Assembly: GCA_963575745.1 (NCBI GenBank)
Contig: CAUYUJ010000159.1
Coordinates: 543,152-607,151 of the forward strand
Direction: 5' to 3'
DNA: 64,000 nucleotides
From: Prorocentrum cordatum
Taxonomy: Eukaryota > Sar > Dinophyceae > Prorocentrales > Prorocentraceae
Shown: piece after piece, positions 1-9,052 of the stretch
Position numbering within the stretch: the stretch's first letter is position 1
Layout of the letters: each line of letters begins with the position of its first letter
The notes under the pieces: generated by a model
The model's database searches: none
What the model was told of the DNA's origin: nothing
What the model saw: only the letters and a program-made list of their open reading frames with translations
Translations under genes and position numbers: made by a program

Positions 1-8
1 GTGCTGAC

Positions 9-946
9 ATGCAGCTTTTGGCTCATCGCTCGCGCCGCCCGCCAAGCCTCGCCATCATGTGGCGCCTTGCCTGCAGCCTGGCCCTCCCCTCGCTCGCTGG
101 AGCACACCCGTCTTCAGGCGGTGCGCCCCAGCATGGAGGTGAGGTTTTCCTGCGACATGCTGAACGTGGGACTCTTTTCTACCTTTACGATGACAGCATC
201 CACAAGTACGATCACTGCACCATTTTGGACCCGATCGTGAACAGCACCGCCGCCGCGGGTCCGTGCGGCAACGGACCGCTGGGCGCCATCGTGAGCGCAT
301 GCACGCCCTTGTCAGCTACGACACATGCATCGAAATCCACCCCCAGCGTGGCCTCGACCGTGGTGCAGCAGATCCTTGACGGGGACGTTGATACAGGCCA
401 GGCACGCAGTGGCGGCTTCAGCCCCGCTGTCGTGCCCCGCTATAGCCCCACGGGTCTCACCCCCCCCCTGTGCGCTAGGGGCGAACCCGAGGAGGACCCC
501 GCTTTCTGGCACCTGATGATGATCCGCGCCCGGCTCATACCGTGCGCTGCGGCGTGGGCGCCAGGTGAGGACCACCAGGACGTGTTCTGGGCATGGCTCG
601 AGGACTGCGTCCCGTACATCCTGGCGACGCTTCATCTGCCACAGTACGATCACCTCTTCCAGGAGGACACTGAGGACACAACCGACGCCCTGCGCCAGCT
701 CACCGCGTTCGACATGTGCGAGGACATCTGGTATAGAGCGGGCCCCGACAGACAGCGCACAAACCGCAACCTCACTCTTATCCAAGGCAGCCGCGAGCAT
801 TCCACCCGCTACTTTGGCCTCCTTCTGGAATACCAGGGTGCTCGTGCCCAGCTTGTCGGCCCTGAAGCTTTCGCGGCACCTTTGCCGCCATACCTCTCAC
901 GGGCCACGCCTTACTACCAAGAGGCCTTCCCCCACCCGACCAAGAC
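9..946 (+). CDS. retroelement first ORF, N-terminal part (left end uncertain)
   Basis: This is the first protein-like reading frame of the retroelement. The ATG at 9 is only the first one visible, because the frame is open to the window edge, so the real start may lie outside. It begins with a basic then hydrophobic stretch. From about base 500 it becomes a normal-looking globular protein rich in W, F, Y, D and E (for example AFWHLMM and VFWAWLEDC). The frame stays open to 1313, but past about 945 it turns into an R/T/S-rich shadow while the next frame takes over with an acidic protein. I therefore end it near 946 and infer that it continues into the downstream CDS through a -1 frame change between 926 and 944. 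I recognise no domain. It is probably the ORF1-like region of the element. Confidence 0.5.
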
Positions 947-991
947 GCCCTGGCGTACCTCGCTGATGCGATCCTGCACCACCCGACAGAC

Positions 992-3277
992 ATGCAGCCG
1001 CATGTCGAGGCGGAGCTCGCCGCGGCACCGATGGAACCGCTTAACCCACCACCGCCAGCTGGCCTCGCCCAGCACGCCTCGGGTGATCAGGCCGCAGACG
1101 ACCCCGTATCATGGCTGCTCCAGCACATCGCGGCCAGCGACATCAGCGACACACCCCTGGACTCGTTCCACGCGTCGGACGATATCAGCAACATATCCCT
1201 GGGCTCGGTCCATGTGGACGATAACCAGGACGACATGGAAACCCAGGATCGCGACGGCACGACACCACCAGGCGACACGGCCCAGCGTGACCGTGACAGT
1301 GAACCCCACCTAGGGCACACCTCGTCGCACAGCAGTCCGCCCAACAACTCGGCCCAGGCCGACCCCTGCGCACAGCTCAACGACGCTGAAGGCGCCACTG
1401 CCGCCGACGCGACAAGCCATGCCACTGCATCGCCAGCTCATGCCAGCCCGCGCAGTGGCGGCTTCAGCCCCGCTGCAGCACTGGCTGGACCTGGACATCC
1501 CCAGACCGCAGGTGGCAGCACCACGCCCCGCACCTCTGTCTGCCGTGTTAACGTGACTGACTCCAACCCCAGTGTCATTGACCACTGGCAGGCCGACATC
1601 GACAACGACCCCATCGATGACGAGTACCCAGGTGCCAGCGGTTCCCACGAGCCCCAGCACAGCGCAGCGGCATCACGACACTGTGGCTGCCTCATCTGCC
1701 TCTTTGTGGCCACGTACGCCATCGTGATAGCAATGCCGTACAAGGACCAGATCGATGGGTACTTGCCGACACCGAGCCGAGACCCCAGCTACCGACAACG
1801 ACGACGACGTGAAGCGGCGGCACCAGGCCCATCTGTGCCCACCACATCCCGACGCACAACGACATACAACGTCACGTCCGCATTGTGGGCCTCTCTCAAA
1901 TGGACCAGCGTCAAACTCAGAGATAGCGTCTCGGGCGGAGCCAGCGCAGTCGGGGTCGGCCTCGGGGGTGTCCTGAAATGGGCCAGCGGCAAACTCGGGG
2001 CTATTGCCACGGGCGGAGTTGCGTGCGGTCTTCTACTCGTCGGCGCCAAACTTCTTGCTCAAGGAGCCGCCGGACACGTAGGAGCCCGCATCTGTGCGCG
2101 GGCCCTGGACTCATCCACAGCCCAGTGGTGCCTCCGCTGTTGCCAACCGAGCAGGAGGCCGCGCGATGAGGCCACATACACAATGCCGTGCACGCTTGCC
2201 GACGAACACGACGACCAGCACGTGCACTCACTCCGACATCCGCTGCTGCAGGAACACTACGCCGCAGCAGTTGCCGCCGCAGTCGCCGATGTCACTACCG
2301 CCACCACCGCCGCCATCGTCGAATTCACTGCCGCCGTATCGCGAGCCTCGTCTGTCACACCAAGATCGACCAGCCCGTCTCCGCGAGACGGCTCCAAAAG
2401 CGGCGCGGCATACGGTAACCTACCGACTAACGAGGATGCCACAGCACACGGCAGCGACACCGAGGCAAGGGAAACACGTGAGTGCACCCACGATAGCCCG
2501 TGGTCCATCTTCCGACATGCTGNNNNNNNNNNNNNNNNNNNNNNNNNNNNNNNNNNNNNNNNNNNNNNNNNNNNNNNNNNNNNNNNNNNNNNNNNNNNNN
2601 NNNNNNNNNNNNNNNNNNNNNNCCGCCGCGAGGGTCGGCTCAGCCCCGTATTTCATCTGCATGACGCCAACACGAACATCGACGACAATCCACATCTGCT
2701 GCACATGATGCAGCACGGATGGTTTAACGTCGCTGAGGGCACACCAGACCACACCATGCACACATACGGCAATATCCCTGACTGGGACCGCGTCACCAAG
2801 TGCCCCCGCACTTCGCGCATCGATTATATCATTGCCAACCAAGCGGTGCGATCCCTTGTCACCGACTTCTGCTATCTGCGCGACTTGCCAGCGAAGTCCC
2901 ATGTTGGCCTGCAGGTCACGCTTGACCTCAGTCGCCTCGACCATGCGGCCCGACGCCTTCTCGCCCCCACGCCCTACCCTCCCAACGATGGAGCTCACGA
3001 GGGTCACGAACTGCAGGCATTAGGGACCCTCATCGCTGGGCGATATCAGGACCGCATGGAGCAGGCCGACACACGCGACGACGTGGAACGCATGTTCGCC
3101 CTGGCTAACGAGGCCAGTCATGAGTACCACCTCGCCCGTCTGCGCGACCTGCCACCTCCACCGCCCGACCACCCAAAAAAGAAGCCCCCCACCATGCACG
3201 GACTTACGCCCACGTTCGAAGATCGACCAGTTGTCCCCGCGCCTTCCCCACCTACGGAGCTTCCACGATACACATGA
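992..3277 (+). CDS. retroelement ORF: acidic/TM-like N-part, AP-type endonuclease C-terminus (contains assembly gap)
   Basis: This 761-codon frame includes 100 N. Protein-like coding in this frame already starts near 944 (ALAYLADAILHHP), so the ATG at 992 is probably not the true start and the protein likely joins the ORF at 9. Residues 10-220 are acidic and disordered. Residues about 231-247 form a very hydrophobic segment (CLICLFVATYAIVIAM), and about 325-358 a Gly/Ala-rich hydrophobic one. After the gap the sequence fits the end of an exonuclease-endonuclease-phosphatase (AP-like) domain of non-LTR retrotransposons: SRIDYI at residues 608-613 and KSHVGLQV with the catalytic-type His at 637 (canonical SDH, here KSH). 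The endonuclease N-terminus must lie in the gap. The stop TGA overlaps the ATG of the RT ORF (ATGA, 3274-3277). It would nick target DNA during retrotransposition. Confidence 0.75.
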   Translation: MQPHVEAELAAAPMEPLNPPPPAGLAQHASGDQAADDPVSWLLQHIAASDISDTPLDSFHASDDISNISLGSVHVDDNQDDMETQDRDGTTPPGDTAQRDRDSEPHLGHTSSHSSPPNNSAQADPCAQLNDAEGATAADATSHATASPAHASPRSGGFSPAAALAGPGHPQTAGGSTTPRTSVCRVNVTDSNPSVIDHWQADIDNDPIDDEYPGASGSHEPQHSAAASRHCGCLICLFVATYAIVIAMPYKDQIDGYLPTPSRDPSYRQRRRREAAAPGPSVPTTSRRTTTYNVTSALWASLKWTSVKLRDSVSGGASAVGVGLGGVLKWASGKLGAIATGGVACGLLLVGAKLLAQGAAGHVGARICARALDSSTAQWCLRCCQPSRRPRDEATYTMPCTLADEHDDQHVHSLRHPLLQEHYAAAVAAAVADVTTATTAAIVEFTAAVSRASSVTPRSTSPSPRDGSKSGAAYGNLPTNEDATAHGSDTEARETRECTHDSPWSIFRHAXXXXXXXXXXXXXXXXXXXXXXXXXXXXXXXXXXRREGRLSPVFHLHDANTNIDDNPHLLHMMQHGWFNVAEGTPDHTMHTYGNIPDWDRVTKCPRTSRIDYIIANQAVRSLVTDFCYLRDLPAKSHVGLQVTLDLSRLDHAARRLLAPTPYPPNDGAHEGHELQALGTLIAGRYQDRMEQADTRDDVERMFALANEASHEYHLARLRDLPPPPPDHPKKKPPTMHGLTPTFEDRPVVPAPSPPTELPRYT
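2523..2622. other. assembly gap of exactly 100 N
   Basis: One hundred consecutive N. A round 100 usually marks a scaffold join of unknown true length. The endonuclease N-terminal half (normally well over 100 residues) is missing from the sequence on both sides, so the real gap is probably several hundred bases. The frame happening to stay open across it is not evidence of its size. Confidence 0.99.
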
Positions 3278-6200
3278 ACCGACTGCGCAAGCTCCATCGG
3301 CAACTCTGTGAGCTTCGCTTCATCGGACAGCACCATCATTTAGACTGCCGTGCCATCCCGCCGTACCTGGCGCAGCGCATCGACTGCACGTGGACCGCGG
3401 CCCGCCCCCTATGTCACAAGCTGCGCCCCACGGTTCTCTTAGACTTCCCCGAGGCCTGGACCCCCGACGAGCCAGCACCTCACGGAGAGCACCTTGACGG
3501 TTTGATCCAAAACCTCGACTCAGAGCTGGCGCGACGCGCGAACCGTGCCAAAGCTGAACGCATCAAGATATGGGCTGAAGGCGTCCGCGAGCCAAGCGGG
3601 CGAAAGGCGGCCATATACGCACGGGCTGCTGACAGCTCGCCCACGGCGTATCTCCGCACGCCTACCACTCCTGACGATACGCAGCTCCACTGCGACACCA
3701 ACGCCTTCAAACCTGACAAAGCTAGCACGGACGATAGCGACGCCGACACCGAAGCTGCCGGCTTCAGCCCCAGCGACGGTAGTTCGCCCGACACGGACAA
3801 CGACGAAGACCACACTTGTGAACCACCACCTGCACAGGTCCCCGACATTCTTCCTGCCAACGCCATTGTTGCTAATACCAAAGACATGCTTAAGCTCATG
3901 GTCGACACCTGGGAGCCCATCTTGGGCAGGTACCGCGCCCGTGCAGGACATGACGCCGAAGCCATGCCGACGTGGGCTGACTTCTACGACGAGTACCGAC
4001 AAGTGCTGCCTACGCCATCACCAGCTACCCCTTTCCACCTCACCGACGACCAACTCATCCACTTTATTCGCACCCGTTCACCGCGCCGTGCGGGGGGACT
4101 GGACGGCTGGACTACTAAGGAGGCTAAGGAGTTACCCGACGACATTCTTCGCCTCCTCGCCAGCGTCTTACGCGCTATGCAACGCACTGGCACCATCCCA
4201 GAACCCCTCCTTCATGTGCCAAACCCGTGCCTCCGAAAAGGCCGAGGCGAACTCCCAACGTACCAACGACTTCTCTCGGTGCTTTCCGTTTGGATGTATG
4301 CGTGGGAAGCGCCAGCTTACCGCAGCCTCACGGACTGGCGGAAAGGATGGACCCACGCCACGAGGTTTGGCGCTGTCCCCAAAGCTACCATTGGGGACGT
4401 CAGCACCTCTCTTGCCCTGCGCATCGAACACGCCAGGGCCTTACTCCTCCCCTTAGCTGGGGCTGCCCTTGACCGACAGAAGTGTTTCGACTACCTCATC
4501 ACGGACATCTGCCTTAACCTAGCGCTTCACGCGGGGTGCCCCCAAGACATCGTTACTGTCCGCAGAAACTTCTACAGTCGCCACAAACGCTACATCCGCT
4601 TGAACGGAGCGTACTCTAAGGAATTGGCCAGGACCAACGGTCACCTCCAGGGAAGCTCTTGGTCCCTGGACGACATTAAGCTGCTCATGTGTGTGTGGAC
4701 CAAGAGACAGCATCGATACGTTCCGCGATCACTCAGCAATACCTTTGTTGACGACAGCAACTCCACTACTCACACCGCGCCTGAGTTGCAGAAATCTCTT
4801 GATGAAACCGCCAAGTTTGATCGATTTTCAGGTCAACGCATTCACCCTGGCAAAGTGGCGGGGTGGGCGCTCACCGACGAGCTTCACGCCGCCGTTACCC
4901 AGCTCACTCGGGCGGAACGGCCCTTACGCGTGGTCGACTCCTTCAAGCTCGTCGGGAGTTACATCAACGCCGAGGCAGCGCCGGCTCCAGCCGCGCTTAA
5001 CCTCACGGCCACCGCTGAAGCCCGTGTTCGGAGGGCGACTAGTCGCCTGCCACGCATTGGCAAGCTCCCATCGCCGATGCTTATTAAGGCGCGGCACGCC
5101 CGTTCCCTTGCTGCCAGCGTCTGTACCACGGGCACCGACATTCAAGCCCCATCATGCCCCGTCAAAACTGCCTACAACCATGCCCTCAAGGCGGCTATCC
5201 GCCCCAAGGGAAACAAGTGGGTCGAGTTTTGGACTCTCATGGCCGTGTGCGTCCCAGGACACGCCCTGGAGATTGACGCCATCACGCAGCGTGAAGTTTT
5301 CCTGTGTCTGCGGCGACAGGTTAATCGCGACGCTACACTCTGCGGTCTCGTCAGGGATCTCCAACACCACGTTCAGTCCCTGTTTGGGGGAGGACCTGTC
5401 GGACGACTTGTCCAGACGCTCCAGCAGCTCCGTTGGACCTGGCCCACATTTGGCATCATGTACGACGACTGGGGCTGCCAGATCAGTTGGATGAACTTAC
5501 CCCAAAACGCCTTCCTTCACATGCTGCGGGCCTCACAACGCAGAGCCTTTCTGAGGAGGATCAAGCCACGGCGTCACGACCTTGGATACCTTGCCTCTGT
5601 CAGACAGGGCCTCGACCTCTTCGCCAGCACGTGGCTCGCCCGAACGGAAGGAGCAGCCAAATGCACTGCCTGGCAGCTGGCGCTCCTCCTGAACTACCTG
5701 TCGGGCGGGGGCCACACCCAACAGCGACGATCCCGATCAAACACGTCTGCTGACCCCAGCCCCATCTGCCGATACTGCGACGAGGAAGAGGAAACTCAGG
5801 AGCACACTGTTCGCGACTGCAAGTGCTGGGCCCGAGAAAGAGTCCCTCTCACCACCCTCATCAGGGACGAGCAGTGGGCCCGTCTTCCGCCGCACACAAG
5901 ACACTGCGGGCTCTTCGATGAAGACCCAGCCCTCCTCGACCTGCAGGCCGACCTCGCGAGGGACCCGCTACCTCAGCCCATGCCGCGGCCCCCACCTGAG
6001 GGAGATCCTGCGGCTTCAGCCCAGGACTCCTACACCACCTACCTTGACCACGACACTGGTTGGACATGGGTCTACGCTGCCACGGACGGTGCATGCACCA
6101 ACCAAGCCATCCCTTTGCTAGCACGAGCGGGCTACGGCGTCTACTACGGCATCGACCACCGCATGAACTACAGTGCACGCGTTCACGGCATTACGCAGAA

Positions 6201-7446
6201 CGCACAGCTTGCGGAGACCCTCGCCAGTGTCCACCTCACGGCATGTGCTGAACGGCCCGTACACGTTTTCGTGGACAACCAGGCGGTGGTCGATGGGTTC
6301 CAAAGTATCATCGACGGACACTCACCACCGCAGGGCACGCACGTGGAGCTCTGGGAAAAGATCCACCGATGCGTCATGGCCAAGCCCAACATGTTCCGCG
6401 TCGAGAAAATCGCAATCCACCTGGGAGACATGGGCATCGACCTCGGGCTCATCGGGCCCATCGCGGAGGAGTTCAATCGTCAGGCTGACGCCCTCGCCAC
6501 AACGGCGGCACGTACTCATAACCTTCCAGACGACATTGTCGAAGCTGCCAAAACACGACATCGCAAAGCGACCGTGCTTCATGGAGTCGCTGTCGCCATC
6601 TACGAGCGTAGACACCGCACACTCCCCCTCCCACACCGCAGGGCTGGGTTTACAGCTGCGGAACTCACCAAAATGGAACCAAACCCCCTGCTGTCTGACC
6701 AGGCACCACCCGCGGCTGGACCAGACATCCCACAGAACCCGGACGAGCTCTGGGCCGAGGCCCAACGGGCGATATTCGACAAACAGGAGGACGACCCGTT
6801 CGGCTTTGGCGGGGGCCTTGACTTCCTAGGCGACGGGCCAGCCAGCGCCAACCTTGCCCCGTCGGGCACCCGCACGTCGCCCTCGACTCCGCCACTGAGA
6901 GTGGCATCGCACCCACATGACAACGCCGCTCACCTTCAAGACGCTGACGAACAGGAGGACGACCTGTTCAGCTTCGGTGGGGGATCGGACGCTTTGGACG
7001 ACGGACCAGTCAGCGAAAACCCTGCCCCGTCGGGCAACCTCTCGATGCCTACCGCGACTCCGTCCCCGAGAGCGACATCGCCCCCCTACGATGATATCGG
7101 CCACCGCCAAGACGCCGACGACGACCTGGGTGACCCCCGCGGACTGAGTGGCATAGACGACGCACCGCCGACACCCCACGCTGCCGACCATGCCGCCCTA
7201 CCGAGACGCCACCCTTCTACGCGGCCGACCTCAGAGCCTTTGCACGGCATCATGATTGGTCCCACCGCGCAAACCACTCCGCCCCCCCACCAGCGGCAGC
7301 CCGCGGGGGCGGCTTCAGCCCCCCCGCAGGGCACTGAACCAGACAGGCCCTCGCGCCCCGTCCACGCTTCCATCGTTGCTGAGCGAGAGGATGCGGCTCT
7401 CCCGACCTCTCGGGGCGTGGCCCTAGCGGCTCCAGCCCTGGGGTAG
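3274..7446 (+). CDS. non-LTR retrotransposon reverse transcriptase - zinc knuckle - RNase H polyprotein
   Basis: This 1390-residue protein would copy element RNA at the nicked target. RT core: motif A DRQKCFD with Asp400 and Asp406, motif B GHLQGSSWS (residues 456-464), motif C FVDD (491-494, catalytic Asp493/494), motif D near 514-530 and motif E FKLVGSYIN (557-565). A zinc knuckle C-x2-C-x8-H-x4-C uses Cys832, Cys835, His844 and Cys849, typical of LINE C-termini. An RNase H domain follows with all four acidic residues: Asp938 (ATDGAC), Glu981 (AET), Asp1001 (FVDNQ) and Asp1072 (QADALA). Residues 1170-1285 carry a 56-residue duplication with FGFGGG/FSFGGG motifs. The start ATG is chosen because it overlaps the upstream stop (ATGA), suggesting termination-reinitiation. 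No internal stop or frameshift is visible, so this part could still be functional. Confidence 0.93.
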   Translation: MNRLRKLHRQLCELRFIGQHHHLDCRAIPPYLAQRIDCTWTAARPLCHKLRPTVLLDFPEAWTPDEPAPHGEHLDGLIQNLDSELARRANRAKAERIKIWAEGVREPSGRKAAIYARAADSSPTAYLRTPTTPDDTQLHCDTNAFKPDKASTDDSDADTEAAGFSPSDGSSPDTDNDEDHTCEPPPAQVPDILPANAIVANTKDMLKLMVDTWEPILGRYRARAGHDAEAMPTWADFYDEYRQVLPTPSPATPFHLTDDQLIHFIRTRSPRRAGGLDGWTTKEAKELPDDILRLLASVLRAMQRTGTIPEPLLHVPNPCLRKGRGELPTYQRLLSVLSVWMYAWEAPAYRSLTDWRKGWTHATRFGAVPKATIGDVSTSLALRIEHARALLLPLAGAALDRQKCFDYLITDICLNLALHAGCPQDIVTVRRNFYSRHKRYIRLNGAYSKELARTNGHLQGSSWSLDDIKLLMCVWTKRQHRYVPRSLSNTFVDDSNSTTHTAPELQKSLDETAKFDRFSGQRIHPGKVAGWALTDELHAAVTQLTRAERPLRVVDSFKLVGSYINAEAAPAPAALNLTATAEARVRRATSRLPRIGKLPSPMLIKARHARSLAASVCTTGTDIQAPSCPVKTAYNHALKAAIRPKGNKWVEFWTLMAVCVPGHALEIDAITQREVFLCLRRQVNRDATLCGLVRDLQHHVQSLFGGGPVGRLVQTLQQLRWTWPTFGIMYDDWGCQISWMNLPQNAFLHMLRASQRRAFLRRIKPRRHDLGYLASVRQGLDLFASTWLARTEGAAKCTAWQLALLLNYLSGGGHTQQRRSRSNTSADPSPICRYCDEEEETQEHTVRDCKCWARERVPLTTLIRDEQWARLPPHTRHCGLFDEDPALLDLQADLARDPLPQPMPRPPPEGDPAASAQDSYTTYLDHDTGWTWVYAATDGACTNQAIPLLARAGYGVYYGIDHRMNYSARVHGITQNAQLAETLASVHLTACAERPVHVFVDNQAVVDGFQSIIDGHSPPQGTHVELWEKIHRCVMAKPNMFRVEKIAIHLGDMGIDLGLIGPIAEEFNRQADALATTAARTHNLPDDIVEAAKTRHRKATVLHGVAVAIYERRHRTLPLPHRRAGFTAAELTKMEPNPLLSDQAPPAAGPDIPQNPDELWAEAQRAIFDKQEDDPFGFGGGLDFLGDGPASANLAPSGTRTSPSTPPLRVASHPHDNAAHLQDADEQEDDLFSFGGGSDALDDGPVSENPAPSGNLSMPTATPSPRATSPPYDDIGHRQDADDDLGDPRGLSGIDDAPPTPHAADHAALPRRHPSTRPTSEPLHGIMIGPTAQTTPPPHQRQPAGAASAPPQGTEPDRPSRPVHASIVAEREDAALPTSRGVALAAPALG
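6784..7110 (+). repeat. internal 168-bp duplication in the RT ORF tail
   Basis: Two in-frame copies start at 6784 and 6952 (168 bp, 56 codons). Both read QEDDxFxFGGG, then LD/DA, GDGPxSxN, APSG and a Pro/Ser/Thr tract ending SHPHD or SPPYD. The copies have diverged considerably but retain the aromatic-Gly core and the acidic start, so the core may be under selection. Binding function is unknown. Confidence 0.75.
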
Positions 7447-7770
7447 CGTGTTCCCCTCCAGTCACCTTTCAAGGGTGACGGAGGACAGCGTACAGGGTGC
7501 CGCACTACGCTAGTCCACCATCTGGACAGGCGTACCGAGGACCTCGCCTCTGTCTCGAGGCCCTCGGCCGCTGGCACTGAGCAGCCACCCCTCACCGACC
7601 GCGAAACCGAGCTGTCCCAGGCTATGGCTGCTCTCCAGCAGAGGTGAGTTGCTCTCGCCGCGGACCTCGCCGCCGCCCAAGCTCGCCAAGGCCCTCTACT
7701 CCAGCGCCTCCACAGCGCTTCGAAAAGGCCTTCGCCTAAAGAAAAATGGAACCATCAGGGCTGTGGGTGA
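7447..7770 (+). pseudogene. in-frame, protein-like extension beyond the RT stop codon
   Basis: Downstream of the TAG at 7444-7446 the same frame stays open for 66 codons to a TGA at 7645, then for another 40 codons to a TGA at 7768. The composition is protein-like, not shadow-like: LTDRETELSQAMAALQQR, stop, then VALAADLAAAQARQGPLLQRL. The heptad-like hydrophobic spacing suggests a short coiled coil. Either the element once had a longer C-terminus truncated by two nonsense mutations, or readthrough extends the protein. The TGA sits in CAGAGGTGAGT, which also resembles a splice donor, so an intron start is a third possibility. Confidence 0.4.
7461..7479 (+). other. small stem-loop just after the RT stop
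   Basis: GTCACC pairs perfectly with GGTGAC across a 7-nt loop. It lies 15 nt past the RT stop. LINE RTs often recognise a 3' stem-loop, but this one is short and may be chance. Confidence 0.25.
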
Positions 7771-8330
7771 GGGAGAAAAGGAGAAGAGGTTGCCGAGCTG
7801 CTGACGCCCTCGCCCGTGGGACGTGCCGTCACGCACCACCAATGCTATGCTGTCCATCGTTCCGCGCGCTCCACCTTTTGCCCCGCAAAAGACTCCTCCT
7901 TTCTGCTGCACCCGTGTACGCGTGGCTCCGCGTCCACGTGTAGGGCGTGGGGGCGGTGGTGCCCCGTCAAGTGCGGGGGCTCGCGCCGCTTAGGCGGCAA
8001 GGCGGCCACTTGCCGGTCCTCCAAGCCGCCTAGCCACGTGTCCACATCGCCTTTCTTGTTGGGCACTCTTTCTTTAACGCGGTCTGACAGGAGAGATCAT
8101 CACCGTCTGTCCGCCGTCTGTAGCGTCTGTCGCACTGCGCCGGGGGAGGGTTTTTTTGTTGCCCGCCCTCGTATCTAAAGGCTGCACCGCCGCAAATAGT
8201 GTTTTGCGAGTTGTCGCACCGCAGTGCGCCTCGCGGACGGACCCTGGTCCGCCTACTTGTCCGCTCTACCTCTATCTCTCTCGCTCTCATTCTATCTCTC
8301 CGTGTCTAGCCCGCCACCCTGATCTCTCCC

Positions 8331-8333
<3 letters not shown>
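7771..8333. other. probable 3' untranslated region of the first retroelement
   Basis: No supported gene. It contains small GC-rich inverted repeats (for example around 7995-8035, with GCCGCTTAGGCGGC-like pairing) and becomes CT-rich toward 8260. No clear poly(A) tail or target-site duplication marks the end of the element. Confidence 0.4.

Positions 8334-8374
<41 letters not shown>
8334..8374. repeat. (TA)n microsatellite
   Basis: About 20 uninterrupted TA dinucleotides precede ATGCATCG. It could have grown at the retroelement 3' end, as some LINEs end in short tandem repeats. Confidence 0.95.
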
Positions 8375-8377
<3 letters not shown>

Positions 8378-8403
8378 TCGTCCCATCGCACATCCTCACG
8401 TCC

Positions 8404-8496
8404 TCCCCTCGCCCTCTCTCTCTCTCATCCTCTCTCCTCTCTCTCTCTCTCACTCTCTGTCTCCTCTCTCTCTCTCTCTCTCCCTCTCCCTTCTCC

Positions 8497-8532
<36 letters not shown>

Positions 8533-8858
8533 CTTCTCTCCCCTTCTTGCGCTCGCGCTCTCACAGGGCCGAACCGCGCACGCCAATCTAGTATAGCTGT
8601 TCTGCCAGCAGGCTATGTTTTTTTTTTGTTTTTTCTCTTCTCTCTCCTCTCTCCTCTCTTGCTTCTCTCTCTCGTCTCTCTCTCTTTCTCTCCCTCTCTC
8701 TCTCTCTTCTCTCCTCTATCTTTCCTCCGTCTCTCTCTCTACCTCTTTCTTCTACTCTCTCTATCTCTCTTTCCCCCTGGCTCGAATGCTCGCTCCGTGT
8801 GGGTACGCGCGCGTCTCTCCTCTCTCTCTTCTCTGCCCGCTTTCCTCTCTCTATCTCT

Positions 8859-8897
<39 letters not shown>

Positions 8898-9052
8898 GCC
8901 TCCTCGCTCTCTCTCTCCTCTCTCTCGGCTCTCTCCTCTCTCTCCTCTCTCTTCTCTCTCTCCCCCCCCTCTACCTATACGCGCCTCTCGCCATCCCCCC
9001 GCCGCGCCCCCAGCCCCCCCCCCCCCACCCCGCCCCCCCCCCCCCCCGCCGA
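8404..9052. repeat. polypyrimidine (CT)n then C-run low-complexity tract
   Basis: Nearly pure C/T on the + strand: CTCTCTC blocks, a T-run at about 8617-8630, and C-runs from 9000. Long open frames here encode only Ser/Leu/Pro or Arg/Glu runs and are not genes. Such tracts can form triplex or H-DNA. Confidence 0.93.

Noticed and set aside
1-7770. LTR retrotransposon or virus-like element
   Set aside because: No LTRs, protease or integrase; endonuclease, LINE-type RT and a C-terminal zinc knuckle point to a non-LTR element.
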